From positions 30,904 through 94,903 of the forward strand of contig NZ_JAIVKI010000018.1 of assembly GCF_020524905.1 (NCBI RefSeq): a DNA stretch of 64,000 nt. Reading direction: 5' to 3'. Under the pieces are notes generated by a model. It was given only the letters and a program-made list of their open reading frames with translations, did not search any database and was not told the DNA's origin. The stretch is from Microbulbifer variabilis (GTDB taxonomy: Bacteria; Pseudomonadota; Gammaproteobacteria; Pseudomonadales; Cellvibrionaceae). Numbering within the stretch: position 1 is the stretch's first letter; each line of letters opens with the position of its first letter. Positions 26,046-35,223 of the stretch are shown here, in pieces. Both the position numbers and the translations under genes were made by a program.

Positions 26046-26401
26046 CAATCTGCTCCCTGATCTTGTCAATCCTGAAAATAAGTCGCCCCCCGGAGAGTGC
26101 ACAAAGCTACCCACATAAAAATGTGATCACATTTGCAGCCTATCAGTCAGCAGGTGCAATAGCAAGGCGTATCGAATATTGACTAAGACACCCAATGCGG
26201 GAAGAGAGAGAAATAGTTTTTACCAAAACACTAAAAACAAAAATACCAATCATAATTTTTAAAGGGCACCCACAGTGAGTCACAAAAGTCTTGATTTACC
26301 GATAGTTGAAAAAATCTATTTAAAAGTTTATAGGTGAGAATAAGCAGCGTTGTTATGCAGGATTATCGATCAGAGGAGAGTGAGAAAGGCGATGTATACG
26401 C
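26046..26401. other. intergenic region without recognised gene
   Basis: About 355 bases upstream of the GNAT gene. It is AT-rich and presumably carries the GNAT promoter. No convincing gene or repeat seen. Confidence 0.4.
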
Positions 26402-26429
26402 TGAAAGCCCCCACTTACGGGAGCTTTCA
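26402..26429 (-). terminator. terminator of the secreted hypothetical gene
   Basis: On the minus strand TGAAAGCTCCC, loop GTAAGT, GGGGGCTTTCA: nearly perfect stem, 17 bp after the stop codon. The T-run is weak. Confidence 0.55.
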
Positions 26430-26445
26430 TAGTCAATGAGATTTA

Positions 26446-27219
26446 TTAATCCCAGCGATTAAATACAACGTGCATACCGTGATTATCGTCGCTAATAAAG
26501 ACAAAGTAGCCAGCATTTGTGTACCTGGAAGCACACACCTTGGTGCCGCCTGAAGTCTCTGCACACTCCATTTTGTAAGCTTCAATACCTGTCGTTTCAT
26601 AGGCACACTGCTCAGACTGTCCCGCCAGGTTTTGTACAAGGTCACGAGTAATTCTAGCTAAAACAAACCGGTAATCACCAAAGTAACGATAGCTATACGC
26701 ATCCTGGTAATAAGCCTGGGAATCCCAGCCAGAGCCCAGTAGATCGGAGTAACATTGCGCAGGGTTGGCTACCCACAGCATATCCATGTCATTGGAAGAA
26801 TGTACCCCAGGCCAGCGTTGCTGATCATGCTTGGAAAGGACTATGTTTGTGGAATCAACGTAATCCTTTACAACGACATAATCGCCTTCATCACTTTCAA
26901 TACGGCAAATTGGAGCACCGCCGACAAATTCATCACATTGCACGTTATCCAGTGTAATTTGGGTGGTGGAAGTGATACAGCTAGATGCATAATTTTTTGC
27001 CCAGTCCTTCACTGCAGTAATGGCATACTCGCGTTTATCTTCGATTTCATAGTAAAAATCTGAAAAAATGCGATACACCTCGCGGTCGTTAGTATTGCTT
27101 TGAGTCGCAACCTCTGAGCACTGACTAAAATTTGGTAAATCAAATGTTGTATCTGCCTGAGCAGGAATGGTGCCAGCAACAGCCAAAATTGTCGCAGTTA
27201 ATTTTGCAATAGTTTTCAT
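26446..27219 (-). CDS. hypothetical secreted protein
   Basis: 257 residues from the ATG at 27219, which has GGAGGACT upstream and opens a classical signal peptide (MKTIAKLTATILAVAGTIPAQA). The mature protein contains ten or so cysteines spread evenly (QCSEV, SSCIT, VQCDEF, PICRI and others), suggesting a disulfide-rich periplasmic or extracellular beta protein. The last 30 residues, YFVFISDDNHGMHVVFNRWD, look like a terminal beta-sheet. I do not recognise the family. It has its own terminator. Confidence 0.6.
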   Translation of the reverse strand: MKTIAKLTATILAVAGTIPAQADTTFDLPNFSQCSEVATQSNTNDREVYRIFSDFYYEIEDKREYAITAVKDWAKNYASSCITSTTQITLDNVQCDEFVGGAPICRIESDEGDYVVVKDYVDSTNIVLSKHDQQRWPGVHSSNDMDMLWVANPAQCYSDLLGSGWDSQAYYQDAYSYRYFGDYRFVLARITRDLVQNLAGQSEQCAYETTGIEAYKMECAETSGGTKVCASRYTNAGYFVFISDDNHGMHVVFNRWD

Positions 27220-27472
27220 TCGTAGTCCTCCATGAATTAACTCTCTCAAAATCGGCGCGGATTCTAGCAAAGGGAGGCGGGCAATTGAAATATTTTTGTC
27301 ATATCGTGACAGCGCTAATCATGGCAAACATCACCGATGGAGTAATTTCAGGCGCCAAACCATCTGCAAGTGAGTGCGCGCTATTAGACTACAGGAGGCC
27401 TAAATAGAAATTTAAATCTAAACAACATAACAGGCTGAATTAAAAAATTTACTCAAAAGCTATACTTTTGCC
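27220..27472. other. intergenic region upstream of the secreted hypothetical
   Basis: About 250 bases; holds the promoter of the minus-strand secreted protein and the end of the MocR-like gene. No gene or repeat seen. Confidence 0.35.
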
Positions 27473-28870
27473 TCAAACACTCTGATTGATCAGCCCAACC
27501 AGCCGCCCCAGCTGTTTTCCTGCTTGAGAATACTCCCCTATCTTATCTTTCACAGGAAAGCCACAGTTAACCCTTAAGTAATCTTTATAATAATTTAGGG
27601 TACTAAAGCATGACCCTGTCCTTATATCCAAACCTTGCTCTTGGGCAAGACACGCAAAAAACTGTTCATTTAACCTAGGAATCTGTAGCCATAAAACCAG
27701 TCCACCATCAGGAGCACTGATACGGGCCCCAGAAGGGAGTCGTTCAGTCAAAAAATTACGATACTGAGCTACTTGCTCTATCAATCTGGGACTCAATGCT
27801 GACAGATGCTTAGCATATTGGCCACTAGCAACAAAATCGGCCAAACCCAATTGGAGAGGTGAATTTACCCCTAAACTTTCCCATTGACGCTGATGCCTGT
27901 AGTCACTTAGATAACGACCAGGCAAACACCACCCCAGCCGATAACCAGCACTTAGCGTTTTTGATATAGAGCCACACCATAGTAAATAACCCCCTTTATC
28001 CCAATGGCATGCTGGCAGTGGAGGGGTACCTCGGTGATCAAGCTCATGGTAAATATCGTCCTCAATAATTGGGATGTGGTATTTATTCGCCAACTCAGCT
28101 AACTGCTGTTTCTGTGCAACATTAAGACTGATGCCGGTTGGGTTCATATGGCTACAGGTAAAAAGCCCTGCACTAATACTCCTTTTTTGCATCTGTAACT
28201 CCAACTGATGCAAATTCAATCCCTCAGCGGTAGAAGGAATCTCCATAACATTCCTCCGCATTCTTGCCAGGAGTTGAAGGAGCCCGCTGTAGCAAGGGGA
28301 ACTAATGGCCACCGCATCTCCGGGTCTAGTAGTTACCTCCAGCGCTGTGCGTACTGCATCGAGACAACCATTGGTGATCACAAGCTCTGAGGCTTGAAAG
28401 TGGAATCCTGAGTTCCCAAAGTGCTCACTTAGCGAACGACGTAGCGGTAATTCTCCTTGCACATCAGGATAAAGGCATACCCTCTCCCCCTGACTTCGAG
28501 TGGCACGGCGTAAACTTCGCTCCAAACCATAAACAGGCTGTAATTCCGCAGCTAACTGAGTTATTCCTAGTGGTCCAGGCAGCACAGAATAGGAGGGCCC
28601 ACCTGTACTCGGCACTGTTGCCTGACTAGCAAAAGTGGGCAACTCGGGAAGTGTCCCCACGGTTAGAGGCTGTCTCACATAAAAACCAGACTGAGGCCGG
28701 GCTTGTACCCATCCTATCTCCTCAAGATAACGATAACAGTTTAGTGCGGTAGTCATGCTGACCTCATTCTGCTGGGCAAGCTGCCGTAATGAGGGAAGCT
28801 TTTGCCCCGCCTGCACTCTCCCCAGGCGCACATCGTCTATTAAACGATCAGCCAGACTCTTATACCGCAT
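27473..28870 (-). CDS. MocR-type regulator (GntR DNA-binding domain plus aminotransferase domain)
   Basis: 465 residues. Residues 1-65 are a GntR winged helix (LADRLIDDVRLGRVQAGQKL, PSLRQLAQQNEVSMTT, GWVQARPQSGFYV). Residues about 100-460 are a fold-type I aminotransferase domain with the PLP lysine in GSISKTLSAGYRLGW, plus ISSPCYSG and EDDIYHEL around the cofactor. MocR proteins use PLP or an adduct as effector and usually control a divergent gene. Here that is an EamA exporter 155 bp away, so this is its probable regulator. Possible effectors are an amino acid or pyridoxal. Confidence 0.9.
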   Translation of the reverse strand: MRYKSLADRLIDDVRLGRVQAGQKLPSLRQLAQQNEVSMTTALNCYRYLEEIGWVQARPQSGFYVRQPLTVGTLPELPTFASQATVPSTGGPSYSVLPGPLGITQLAAELQPVYGLERSLRRATRSQGERVCLYPDVQGELPLRRSLSEHFGNSGFHFQASELVITNGCLDAVRTALEVTTRPGDAVAISSPCYSGLLQLLARMRRNVMEIPSTAEGLNLHQLELQMQKRSISAGLFTCSHMNPTGISLNVAQKQQLAELANKYHIPIIEDDIYHELDHRGTPPLPACHWDKGGYLLWCGSISKTLSAGYRLGWCLPGRYLSDYRHQRQWESLGVNSPLQLGLADFVASGQYAKHLSALSPRLIEQVAQYRNFLTERLPSGARISAPDGGLVLWLQIPRLNEQFFACLAQEQGLDIRTGSCFSTLNYYKDYLRVNCGFPVKDKIGEYSQAGKQLGRLVGLINQSV

Positions 28871-28938
28871 GACTACTCCCCTCCGACATCCTCAGCTCGC
28901 CCTGAGCACAGGCCCTTAAGGGGAAGCAAACCAACAAA

Positions 28939-28974
28939 CTGTATACTTTTTTTGGTTCAAATCTGTATCTGTAC
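28939..28974. promoter_or_regulatory. candidate MocR operator: direct CTGTAT repeats
   Basis: In the divergent gap, CTGTATAC (28939-28946) and CTGTATCTGTAC (28963-28974) are direct repeats 24 bp apart, close to two helical turns. MocR proteins typically bind direct repeats in such gaps. The first repeat also contains TATACT, a possible -10 for the EamA gene. Confidence 0.45.
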
Positions 28975-29024
28975 CTAATCTCAGAATGCACAGAAACTAT
29001 CCCGATATCAATGGGACTGAAGTT

Positions 29025-29915
29025 ATGCGCTATAAAGACCTGGCATTGGGGATTTTTGTAACGGTAATTTGGGGAATAAACTTTATTGCTATCAAGATGG
29101 GCACCACCAATCTCAATCCAATGCTTCTCACCGCCCTTCGTTTTGCTCTTGCGGCAATACCGGCCATTTTCTTTATACCCAGACCTCCCGTAGCCTGGCG
29201 ATATATCCTTAGCTATAGCCTGGTATTCGGTACGGGTATCTGGGGACTAACCACTTATTCAGTTACAGCAGGACTTTCTCCAGGGATGGCTTCATTGCTT
29301 CTTCAGCTCAATGCAGCAATCAGTGTATTGATCGGTTGGCTGATTCTTAAAGAAACCATAAGCACTCAAAAGTTGTTAGGGGCCGGCCTGGCGCTCTTAG
29401 GCCTGTGGCTAGCCTTGCTTATTGAAGACGGTAGTGTCAGCTTTTTCGGTGTGAGCCTAGTGATAATGGCAGCAACCTGCTGGGGGGTTAGTGGATTGAT
29501 AATGAAGGCTGCGAACACTAAGCAGGTTTTTGCCTTTATCGTTTGGAGCTTACTATTCGCTCCTTTTCCTTTAATCGCTCTTGCGCTGGCTTTGGAAGGT
29601 AAAGAGATTTTTTACAGCCTAATTGAAATAGATAAGCGAACTATCTTTTCAATTCTATTCCAGGCTTGGCCTACCACATTACTTGGCTATTGGATCTGGA
29701 ATCGCTTGGTCGTCACTTACCCGCTATCTACTATTGCTCCCCTCACCTTGCTGGTGCCAGTTTTTGGACTTTTTGCGAGTTGGCTATTTTATCAAGAGCC
29801 TCTGGGACCAATTAAAATAGGTTCAGCCTTATTGATTATCTCAGGATTGCTGATTGGACTAATCAAGTGGGATAAGAGAAGAAGTGGAAAATCGATGCAA
29901 CCAAATGCTTCTTAA
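29025..29915 (+). CDS. EamA/DMT-family exporter
   Basis: 296 residues from the ATG at 29025 (an ATG 13 codons earlier is possible). Ten hydrophobic segments in two repeated EamA halves. The first half starts LALGIFVTVIWGINFIAIKMG and contains LTALRFALAAIPAIF and LSPGMASLLLQLNAAISVLI; the second starts at VSLVIMAATCWGVSGLIMKA. EamA transporters export amino acids or metabolites. The divergent MocR regulator suggests an amino acid or amine. Followed by a strong bidirectional terminator. Confidence 0.88.
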   Translation: MRYKDLALGIFVTVIWGINFIAIKMGTTNLNPMLLTALRFALAAIPAIFFIPRPPVAWRYILSYSLVFGTGIWGLTTYSVTAGLSPGMASLLLQLNAAISVLIGWLILKETISTQKLLGAGLALLGLWLALLIEDGSVSFFGVSLVIMAATCWGVSGLIMKAANTKQVFAFIVWSLLFAPFPLIALALALEGKEIFYSLIEIDKRTIFSILFQAWPTTLLGYWIWNRLVVTYPLSTIAPLTLLVPVFGLFASWLFYQEPLGPIKIGSALLIISGLLIGLIKWDKRRSGKSMQPNAS

Positions 29916-29933
29916 TCACTAGATAACACTGTA

Positions 29934-29968
29934 TTTTGAGCGGATAGGGTCCTCCTGTCCGCTCAAAA
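29934..29968. terminator. bidirectional terminator between convergent genes
   Basis: TTTTGAGCGGA, a 13-base centre, TCCGCTCAAAA: eleven perfect base pairs, with T- and A-runs at both ends. It lies 19 bp after the EamA stop and 10 bp before the end of the phospholipase gene. Confidence 0.85.
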
Positions 29969-29977
29969 TTCCGAGGT

Positions 29978-32152
29978 CTAAGGCAAACAAGATGATGTAG
30001 AGAAGAAGTATTTCACCTCGTAATCACTACACGCCTCAGTTGCGCAGAAGAAACGATAATTAGTAACAATATCTCCGACAAGTAGATCTTCACCAGTTAG
30101 CCTATAGTCCAACTTGGAATCCGCTAAACGTCCAACGATGCCTACTACATCCCCAACTTCACAATTACTGGAAATGTTACCAGCCGATTTCTGCTCATTA
30201 AAACTTTCATAGTCTATGCCTCCCGAGGATGGATCATCATTGTTGAGCCAGTCGGTCGCATAATATCCGGCATTAACTAATGAGTTGGAAAGTTTATGCA
30301 CCCCTAAAGCATTAATTTCATCCCCATGGCGACCATGGAAGGCAAATATCTGCTGGGTTGAGGTAGAAGAGTAGGTCGTACAGGAACCCTGTTGAGAGCC
30401 ACCTGAAACTGTCTCACCTGTGCTGGAAGTCAGTTTTAAATAATAAACACTGCCGGAACTGTATTTTTCATCGTCCCAGCAAATTTTGACATCATCGAGG
30501 TATTCCCCACTGGCGGAGTCAAAATTCAGAACAGAGCCCATTGAACCCCCATCTCCATCGCCATACTCAATGCAAAGTTCATGTTCACTCGCATTTGCAT
30601 GGCTGACAGCTTGCCGGAATTCATAACAGGCCTTTAACCCATCAATACGGCTTCCAGAACGAATCTGCACTGACTTAAGGTTCATTGTGCCACTTCCGAG
30701 TAGCTTACGCTTAACAAGGTCGATAGAATCAAATGAATCCCCACCAGCTCCACCAATCTCATCTTTTTTCAGATAGCCAAAATCAGAGTAAGCTTCCTGG
30801 CTCGCAAGCCAGAATCCATCAAATACTTTATAGTAATTCACCCAAACCGAGGTAGTTATCCCCTGAGCATTCCTTACAGCATACAGTTCAGAATTCTCAA
30901 GGGCATTGTAGGGCATTCCATAGTGATAACCTTCAGCAGCACAAACACTGTAGCCATCAGACCAGGCACCAGTGGACTCACTGATATGCCAGTTGCGATC
31001 ATCATCCACACAGGCAAATACACGTTCTGTCGAGCAATTGTAATCTCGAATCTCGCCATCATTAGACAACCAACTACAGTTGTGTTCGGTACCCGGTGAA
31101 TCATCTCTCCAAGACCACAAATAATCTTCAATTTGTGGAGCCTTGGAAGCACCGATTGTTGTTGCATTGGCTTCAACCAAAGCCAACTCAATCAACTGAT
31201 AACCTGCTTGCGCTTTTTCTTGAACGGTATCACCGTAAATTTTAATATCGTTTTTGTTGTATTCTGTGGTCGCATCCAGAGCGACACTGAAATTCCCATT
31301 CTTGTAGTGGGTAGTCGCACTGCTATTGCCATCAGAATCAGCGGTCAATTGGCTGGAGTTTTGAGCCAAAGGTTCATTGGAAGTCAGATTGCCAGAAGCA
31401 TCCATCTCATCCACACCAATCCAGACATTTCTTAAATACTTGCTGGTATGAGACTCATCGTGATAGTCGCAAAGATTATCGTCTCCGGTATGTGGGTACT
31501 CTCTGGGGACCTGAGTAAAGAGAATAATATTCCGCCCTGCATCCAGTACATCTTGCTTTGTTAACGTTTGCACCGGTAATGAGGCGCAATCGCCTTCGGA
31601 ATAACCCCAATCCGTTGGTTTGAAAACATAGTCCCCTAAACGGCTTTCTATCTTCTCACCAATTTTGTTTCTGAAATTTTGATGATAGTCGGAGTCGTAG
31701 GCTTCAAATTTTATGAACAGCACCTCATCCTGATTATCTTCAAGAAAATCGGTGATTTCATCAAAGCCATCCCCAAGAGTTGCTGCCGTACCAGCCATAT
31801 AAATACACATGGTGGCCTCTTCAAGCCCCATGTGACATAGATGGGGGGTAGAACTAAAAGTGGATGAAGGGTAGGTATCGTACTCCACCAGGCGGATGCC
31901 GCGATGGAATAGTTTTTCCGGGGCATACCATTGGTTAACATCGGTATAGACTCCCTGGTCCCACTGGTAAGAAGCATAGGCGTTGTGCGCACCGGCCCAA
32001 AGCGTTTTAGATAAAGGCGCCCGGGTGTCGATTTGTCCCTGTAAATCCAGTCGCTGTACCTTTGCATCACCGCTATCTATTTCACCAACTGCCATCATCG
32101 ACACTGAGATTCCCAGCATCAGAAGAGGAATGGAGTTAATTATTTTTAGCAT
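29978..32152 (-). CDS. secreted PI-PLC-like protein with C-type-lectin-like and jacalin-like regions
   Basis: 724 residues with a signal peptide (MLKIINSIPLLMLGISVSMM). Residues about 45-330 are a PI-PLC X-type TIM barrel: His56 in GAHNAYAS, Glu90-Tyr-Asp in RLVEYDTY and His107 in HLCHMGLEE match the two catalytic histidines and acidic residues. Residues about 345-460 are Cys- and Trp-rich (NCSWLSNDGEIRDYNC, HISESTGAWSDG) and resemble a C-type-lectin fold. Residues about 465-618 match a jacalin lectin: GGAGGDSFDS, RSGSRIDGLKACY, SGEYLDDVKIC and FHGRHGDEINALGVH. It probably cleaves inositol phospholipids or GPI-like anchors after binding glycans. Monocistronic. Confidence 0.78.
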   Translation of the reverse strand: MLKIINSIPLLMLGISVSMMAVGEIDSGDAKVQRLDLQGQIDTRAPLSKTLWAGAHNAYASYQWDQGVYTDVNQWYAPEKLFHRGIRLVEYDTYPSSTFSSTPHLCHMGLEEATMCIYMAGTAATLGDGFDEITDFLEDNQDEVLFIKFEAYDSDYHQNFRNKIGEKIESRLGDYVFKPTDWGYSEGDCASLPVQTLTKQDVLDAGRNIILFTQVPREYPHTGDDNLCDYHDESHTSKYLRNVWIGVDEMDASGNLTSNEPLAQNSSQLTADSDGNSSATTHYKNGNFSVALDATTEYNKNDIKIYGDTVQEKAQAGYQLIELALVEANATTIGASKAPQIEDYLWSWRDDSPGTEHNCSWLSNDGEIRDYNCSTERVFACVDDDRNWHISESTGAWSDGYSVCAAEGYHYGMPYNALENSELYAVRNAQGITTSVWVNYYKVFDGFWLASQEAYSDFGYLKKDEIGGAGGDSFDSIDLVKRKLLGSGTMNLKSVQIRSGSRIDGLKACYEFRQAVSHANASEHELCIEYGDGDGGSMGSVLNFDSASGEYLDDVKICWDDEKYSSGSVYYLKLTSSTGETVSGGSQQGSCTTYSSTSTQQIFAFHGRHGDEINALGVHKLSNSLVNAGYYATDWLNNDDPSSGGIDYESFNEQKSAGNISSNCEVGDVVGIVGRLADSKLDYRLTGEDLLVGDIVTNYRFFCATEACSDYEVKYFFSTSSCLP

Positions 32153-32691
32153 TATTTATTCCTGAGAGATTACTTGATAGTGGCCACACCAACTTGAGAG
32201 CGATTCCTAGAACTTATTCAATGAATAAAAAAATTAAAATAAGCACTAACGTTCCAAGAAGAAAATTACCCTAAAACTCTGCGGTATCGATGCACTCTTA
32301 ACGCTACTTAACTATTTCACAATACATACACATTTCCGGGCGGGAATACCCGTGGATAGTTTCAATTTCTCTACGCTATCCATTTCTTATATTTCCAAAC
32401 TCGCATAAAAGGTAAAACAAATACCCGGAGCCAAGCTTAAAAGTTGCTTTTTCATAAAGCTTCGCAATTGGCACAATAGAACCACCAATAAACGATATCA
32501 TTTCGATATGACTATCAAGTTTCAGTTTTGCTTCTCTTTCCTGAATAAACTGGCTGATTGACCACGTCACAAGGAGGATTCAGGCACCATTTACTACACA
32601 CTCACAGAAAAATGAACAAAGCTATAGGCGCCCGGATTTTTCCTTCCCTAAGAAGTTGAAGTCTGCACCAGATCAAAAGTACGGATACACA
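32153..32691. other. intergenic region with one doubtful small frame
   Basis: About 540 AT-rich bases. A 64-codon minus-strand frame at 32376-32570 encodes an unrecognised sequence with one weak hydrophobic segment. It has no clear ribosome site, so I do not call it. Nothing else seen. Confidence 0.35.
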
Positions 32692-33642
32692 ATGGCCTTT
32701 TCAGTTGACAGTGAATTTACCCAGGCATTTGATAGATTTAGCGCGCTACTGGAGCCAATAGAACCAATCGCCGTTGGTGATGTGGCAACAAGGCGTGAGA
32801 TCGGAGAGAGGATTCTTAGAGAAGTGCTTCGCACGCACCCTATGCCAAGTGATGTTTTAATTGAAGATTTTCTGGTAAAGGCAGCGGATGGGGCCAGTAT
32901 GCTGTTACGCTGGTATTCTAAGGAGGGTTCGACACCGGGCTCAGCAGTACTCTACCTGCATGGTGGTGGCCTGATCTTTAACGATGTTGGGATATACGAC
33001 CGAACAGTCGCAAACTATGTCTCTAAGAGTGGGGTTCCATTTCTCTCAGTAGATTATCGTAAAGCGCCGGAGCACCCCTTCCCTACTCCTATTGAGGATT
33101 GCTACTCCGCATTGAGCTGGTTACATAAGAATGCCAAGCAGCTAAAAGTAGACCCCTGTCGACTAGCTGTTATGGGTGATAGTGCTGGCGGGGGGTTATC
33201 TGCCGCACTAACTATCCTAACAAGAGAGCGGAAAGGTCCCTCTTTGGCAAGGCAAATCCTTATCTACCCAATGCTTGATGATCGGAACATTATCGAGGAT
33301 TCAAGTCTGGCCCCTTTAGTACTCTGGACCAATGATGACAACCTCACCGCTTGGCGTGCCTATCTCGGGGATGCCGCGGGCACAAACAGCGTTAGCCCTG
33401 TAGCTGCCCCGGCACATTTGAAAAACGCTGAGGGATTGCCTCCAGCATATATCGAGGTTGGCGAGCTGGATATCTTCCGTAATGAAGATATCCAATATGC
33501 ACGGCTACTCACCAATAATGGGGTGAGTACAGAGTTTCACCTGCGCCCTGGCGTGATTCATGCATGGGAAGTCTTCGCACCAGAAATCCCGATCTCCGTT
33601 AGAGCCATGAATGACCGCATCCGGGTTATCCAATCTTTTTAG
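32692..33642 (+). CDS. alpha/beta hydrolase, HSL-type esterase
   Basis: 316 residues from the ATG at 32692 (GGA seven bases upstream); a TTG twelve codons earlier is less likely. The oxyanion-hole motif YLHGGGLIF, the nucleophile elbow GDSAGGGLSAAL, the Asp in VGELDIFRNED and His in GVIHAWEVF form the hormone-sensitive-lipase-family triad. DYRKAPEHPFP is also family-typical. It hydrolyses short- to medium-chain esters in the cytoplasm; no signal peptide. Stands alone. Confidence 0.9.
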   Translation: MAFSVDSEFTQAFDRFSALLEPIEPIAVGDVATRREIGERILREVLRTHPMPSDVLIEDFLVKAADGASMLLRWYSKEGSTPGSAVLYLHGGGLIFNDVGIYDRTVANYVSKSGVPFLSVDYRKAPEHPFPTPIEDCYSALSWLHKNAKQLKVDPCRLAVMGDSAGGGLSAALTILTRERKGPSLARQILIYPMLDDRNIIEDSSLAPLVLWTNDDNLTAWRAYLGDAAGTNSVSPVAAPAHLKNAEGLPPAYIEVGELDIFRNEDIQYARLLTNNGVSTEFHLRPGVIHAWEVFAPEIPISVRAMNDRIRVIQSF

Positions 33643-33701
33643 TCACTTCACTAAGCTAACAAATGTAGCTCTGCACGATAACAAAAATATGCTGAAGTAA
33701 C

Positions 33702-34022
33702 TTATCCTTTCTCACCTAAATTAAACCAAAACTCGATTTCATCAGTATCCTGTTCAAAAGAGGCGGCATGTTCGGTATAGGCGGGCACATGGTACCAATT
33801 ACCAACACCAAATCGTTGAACAACACCATTCATGCTCAGTATCAGTTCTCCTTTTGTAATCACCCCATAATTATCCGTTTCATGGACATGGGCTGGAATA
33901 GTCGTGCCTGCGGGATAAGAAGCAAAGAGTACATCACTACCCTTTGCCTCAAGTTTATAGGCATCAAACCGACCATCATACAAAGGTAACCGCTTAATTC
34001 TGTTTGGATAACTTCCTGACAT
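33702..34022 (-). CDS. cupin-domain protein
   Basis: 106 residues from the ATG at 34022 (GGGAAAG upstream); the frame extends 15 codons further. A single small beta-barrel with PAHVHETDNYGVITKGELIL (cupin motif 1: His-x-His, then Glu replaced by the Thr-Asp region and Gly) and VGNWYHVPAYTEHAA (motif 2, His). It may bind a metal, perhaps as a small sensor or isomerase. Substrate unknown. The divergent partner is not clear. Confidence 0.75.
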   Translation of the reverse strand: MSGSYPNRIKRLPLYDGRFDAYKLEAKGSDVLFASYPAGTTIPAHVHETDNYGVITKGELILSMNGVVQRFGVGNWYHVPAYTEHAASFEQDTDEIEFWFNLGEKG

Positions 34023-34276
34023 ACTGAATACTTTCCCTGTATTAAAAATTGAAGCCCACTCCAGCAACTAAAAATCAGCCTAGCAAGAAGAAGAGCAAAC
34101 TATAAAAAATAAAGTAACACAAGACATTAGGAATTGCATCTAGCCTTTCCTTTAAAGAAGACTCATTTTCCAAAGGATGCTCAAGGTCTGAAAAAGCAAA
34201 CAAACACCAAAAAACCAATAAGTGTTGACACAGCAACGACTAAAGAAGAATCAGGAAATTGCCATCATCTTTGGTC

Positions 34277-34759
34277 TTATCGTGTTTTAATTTCTATTGA
34301 AAACTCTGCTCCATCCAAAGACTCAAGATAATCCGGATTTTCAGGATCATTTATTAGCTTACCGCTAAAAGAGACATTTTCATCCTTATGCTGTTTCTCA
34401 AAAAGATTAGGAAGGGTGTTTTTTCTGGAAAAATCATACTTCTCCCCCGAAGAGACACCCTCCTCGAAAGCGGCACTGATATCTATCGGCTTAAGGCCTT
34501 CTTCAATAGCAAGATCAGTTTTTTGATTGTGTTGTTTGACAGGAATTTCGGTATCATCTTTCGTGTTCAAAATTTCATCACTGGATATCTGGCTGGAGTC
34601 ATCAGGGCCTAACAAATGTTCTTCCCCCTCCTGGAACTCCACAACTATCTTTTCAGACCCAGGCGTAGCTTCCTCTGCTGATTTGCCTGAAAGTACCTCA
34701 GGCCTGCCACATGAGGCCAGTATCAACAGCAAGGGGGCTACCAAAAAATATCTAAGCAT
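34277..34759 (-). CDS. hypothetical lipoprotein
   Basis: 160 residues. The ATG at 34759 gives a lipoprotein signal (MLRYFLVAPLLLILASC, lipobox LASC). The rest is low in hydrophobic residues, rich in Glu, Lys and Ser, and probably partly disordered. Only a short C-terminal part (SFSGKLINDPENPDYLESLD) looks folded. Family unknown. Predicted to sit in the membrane facing the periplasm. Confidence 0.6.
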   Translation of the reverse strand: MLRYFLVAPLLLILASCGRPEVLSGKSAEEATPGSEKIVVEFQEGEEHLLGPDDSSQISSDEILNTKDDTEIPVKQHNQKTDLAIEEGLKPIDISAAFEEGVSSGEKYDFSRKNTLPNLFEKQHKDENVSFSGKLINDPENPDYLESLDGAEFSIEIKTR

Positions 34760-35223
34760 AATCACCAACCTAGGTATCGCAGATTAAAACCTCAATAAAA
34801 CCGGCGAGGCTATATCTTGAGTCAAACAGACACTTATAATAACTTTACCCTACCACAAGTCACCATTTGATTATCAGAACACAAGAATATCAGATAATCA
34901 TACTAACAAAAAATAATTTTTGAGGATATCAATCCTGACATCAACGAATACCAATAAGTGAACAATCGGATTGACCATAACAAAGAAAGCGTTACCAGAC
35001 TAACCAGTTGATATATACGAGTATGAGATAAAAAGATCACGGTAAACTCTAAAAGCAATAACCCTCACCACTATTTCGATTAATAAACCCACAAAAATAC
35101 CCACAATATAATTTACAAATAAAAAAGATAGATATTAAAGCAAAAGTATTTCTAATTACTGCTTAGACATACTTAATATTGTCAACATTGTGCCTGAATT
35201 ATTGGCAGGTTACTGGTGACATA
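34760..35223. other. AT-rich region upstream of the second patatin gene
   Basis: About 460 very AT-rich bases holding promoters for the divergent lipoprotein and patatin genes. No defined operator, gene or repeat was seen. Confidence 0.35.

Noticed and set aside
32376..32570. Possible 64-residue protein
   Set aside because: No clear Shine-Dalgarno, no recognisable family, AT-rich intergenic setting; left as a note only.
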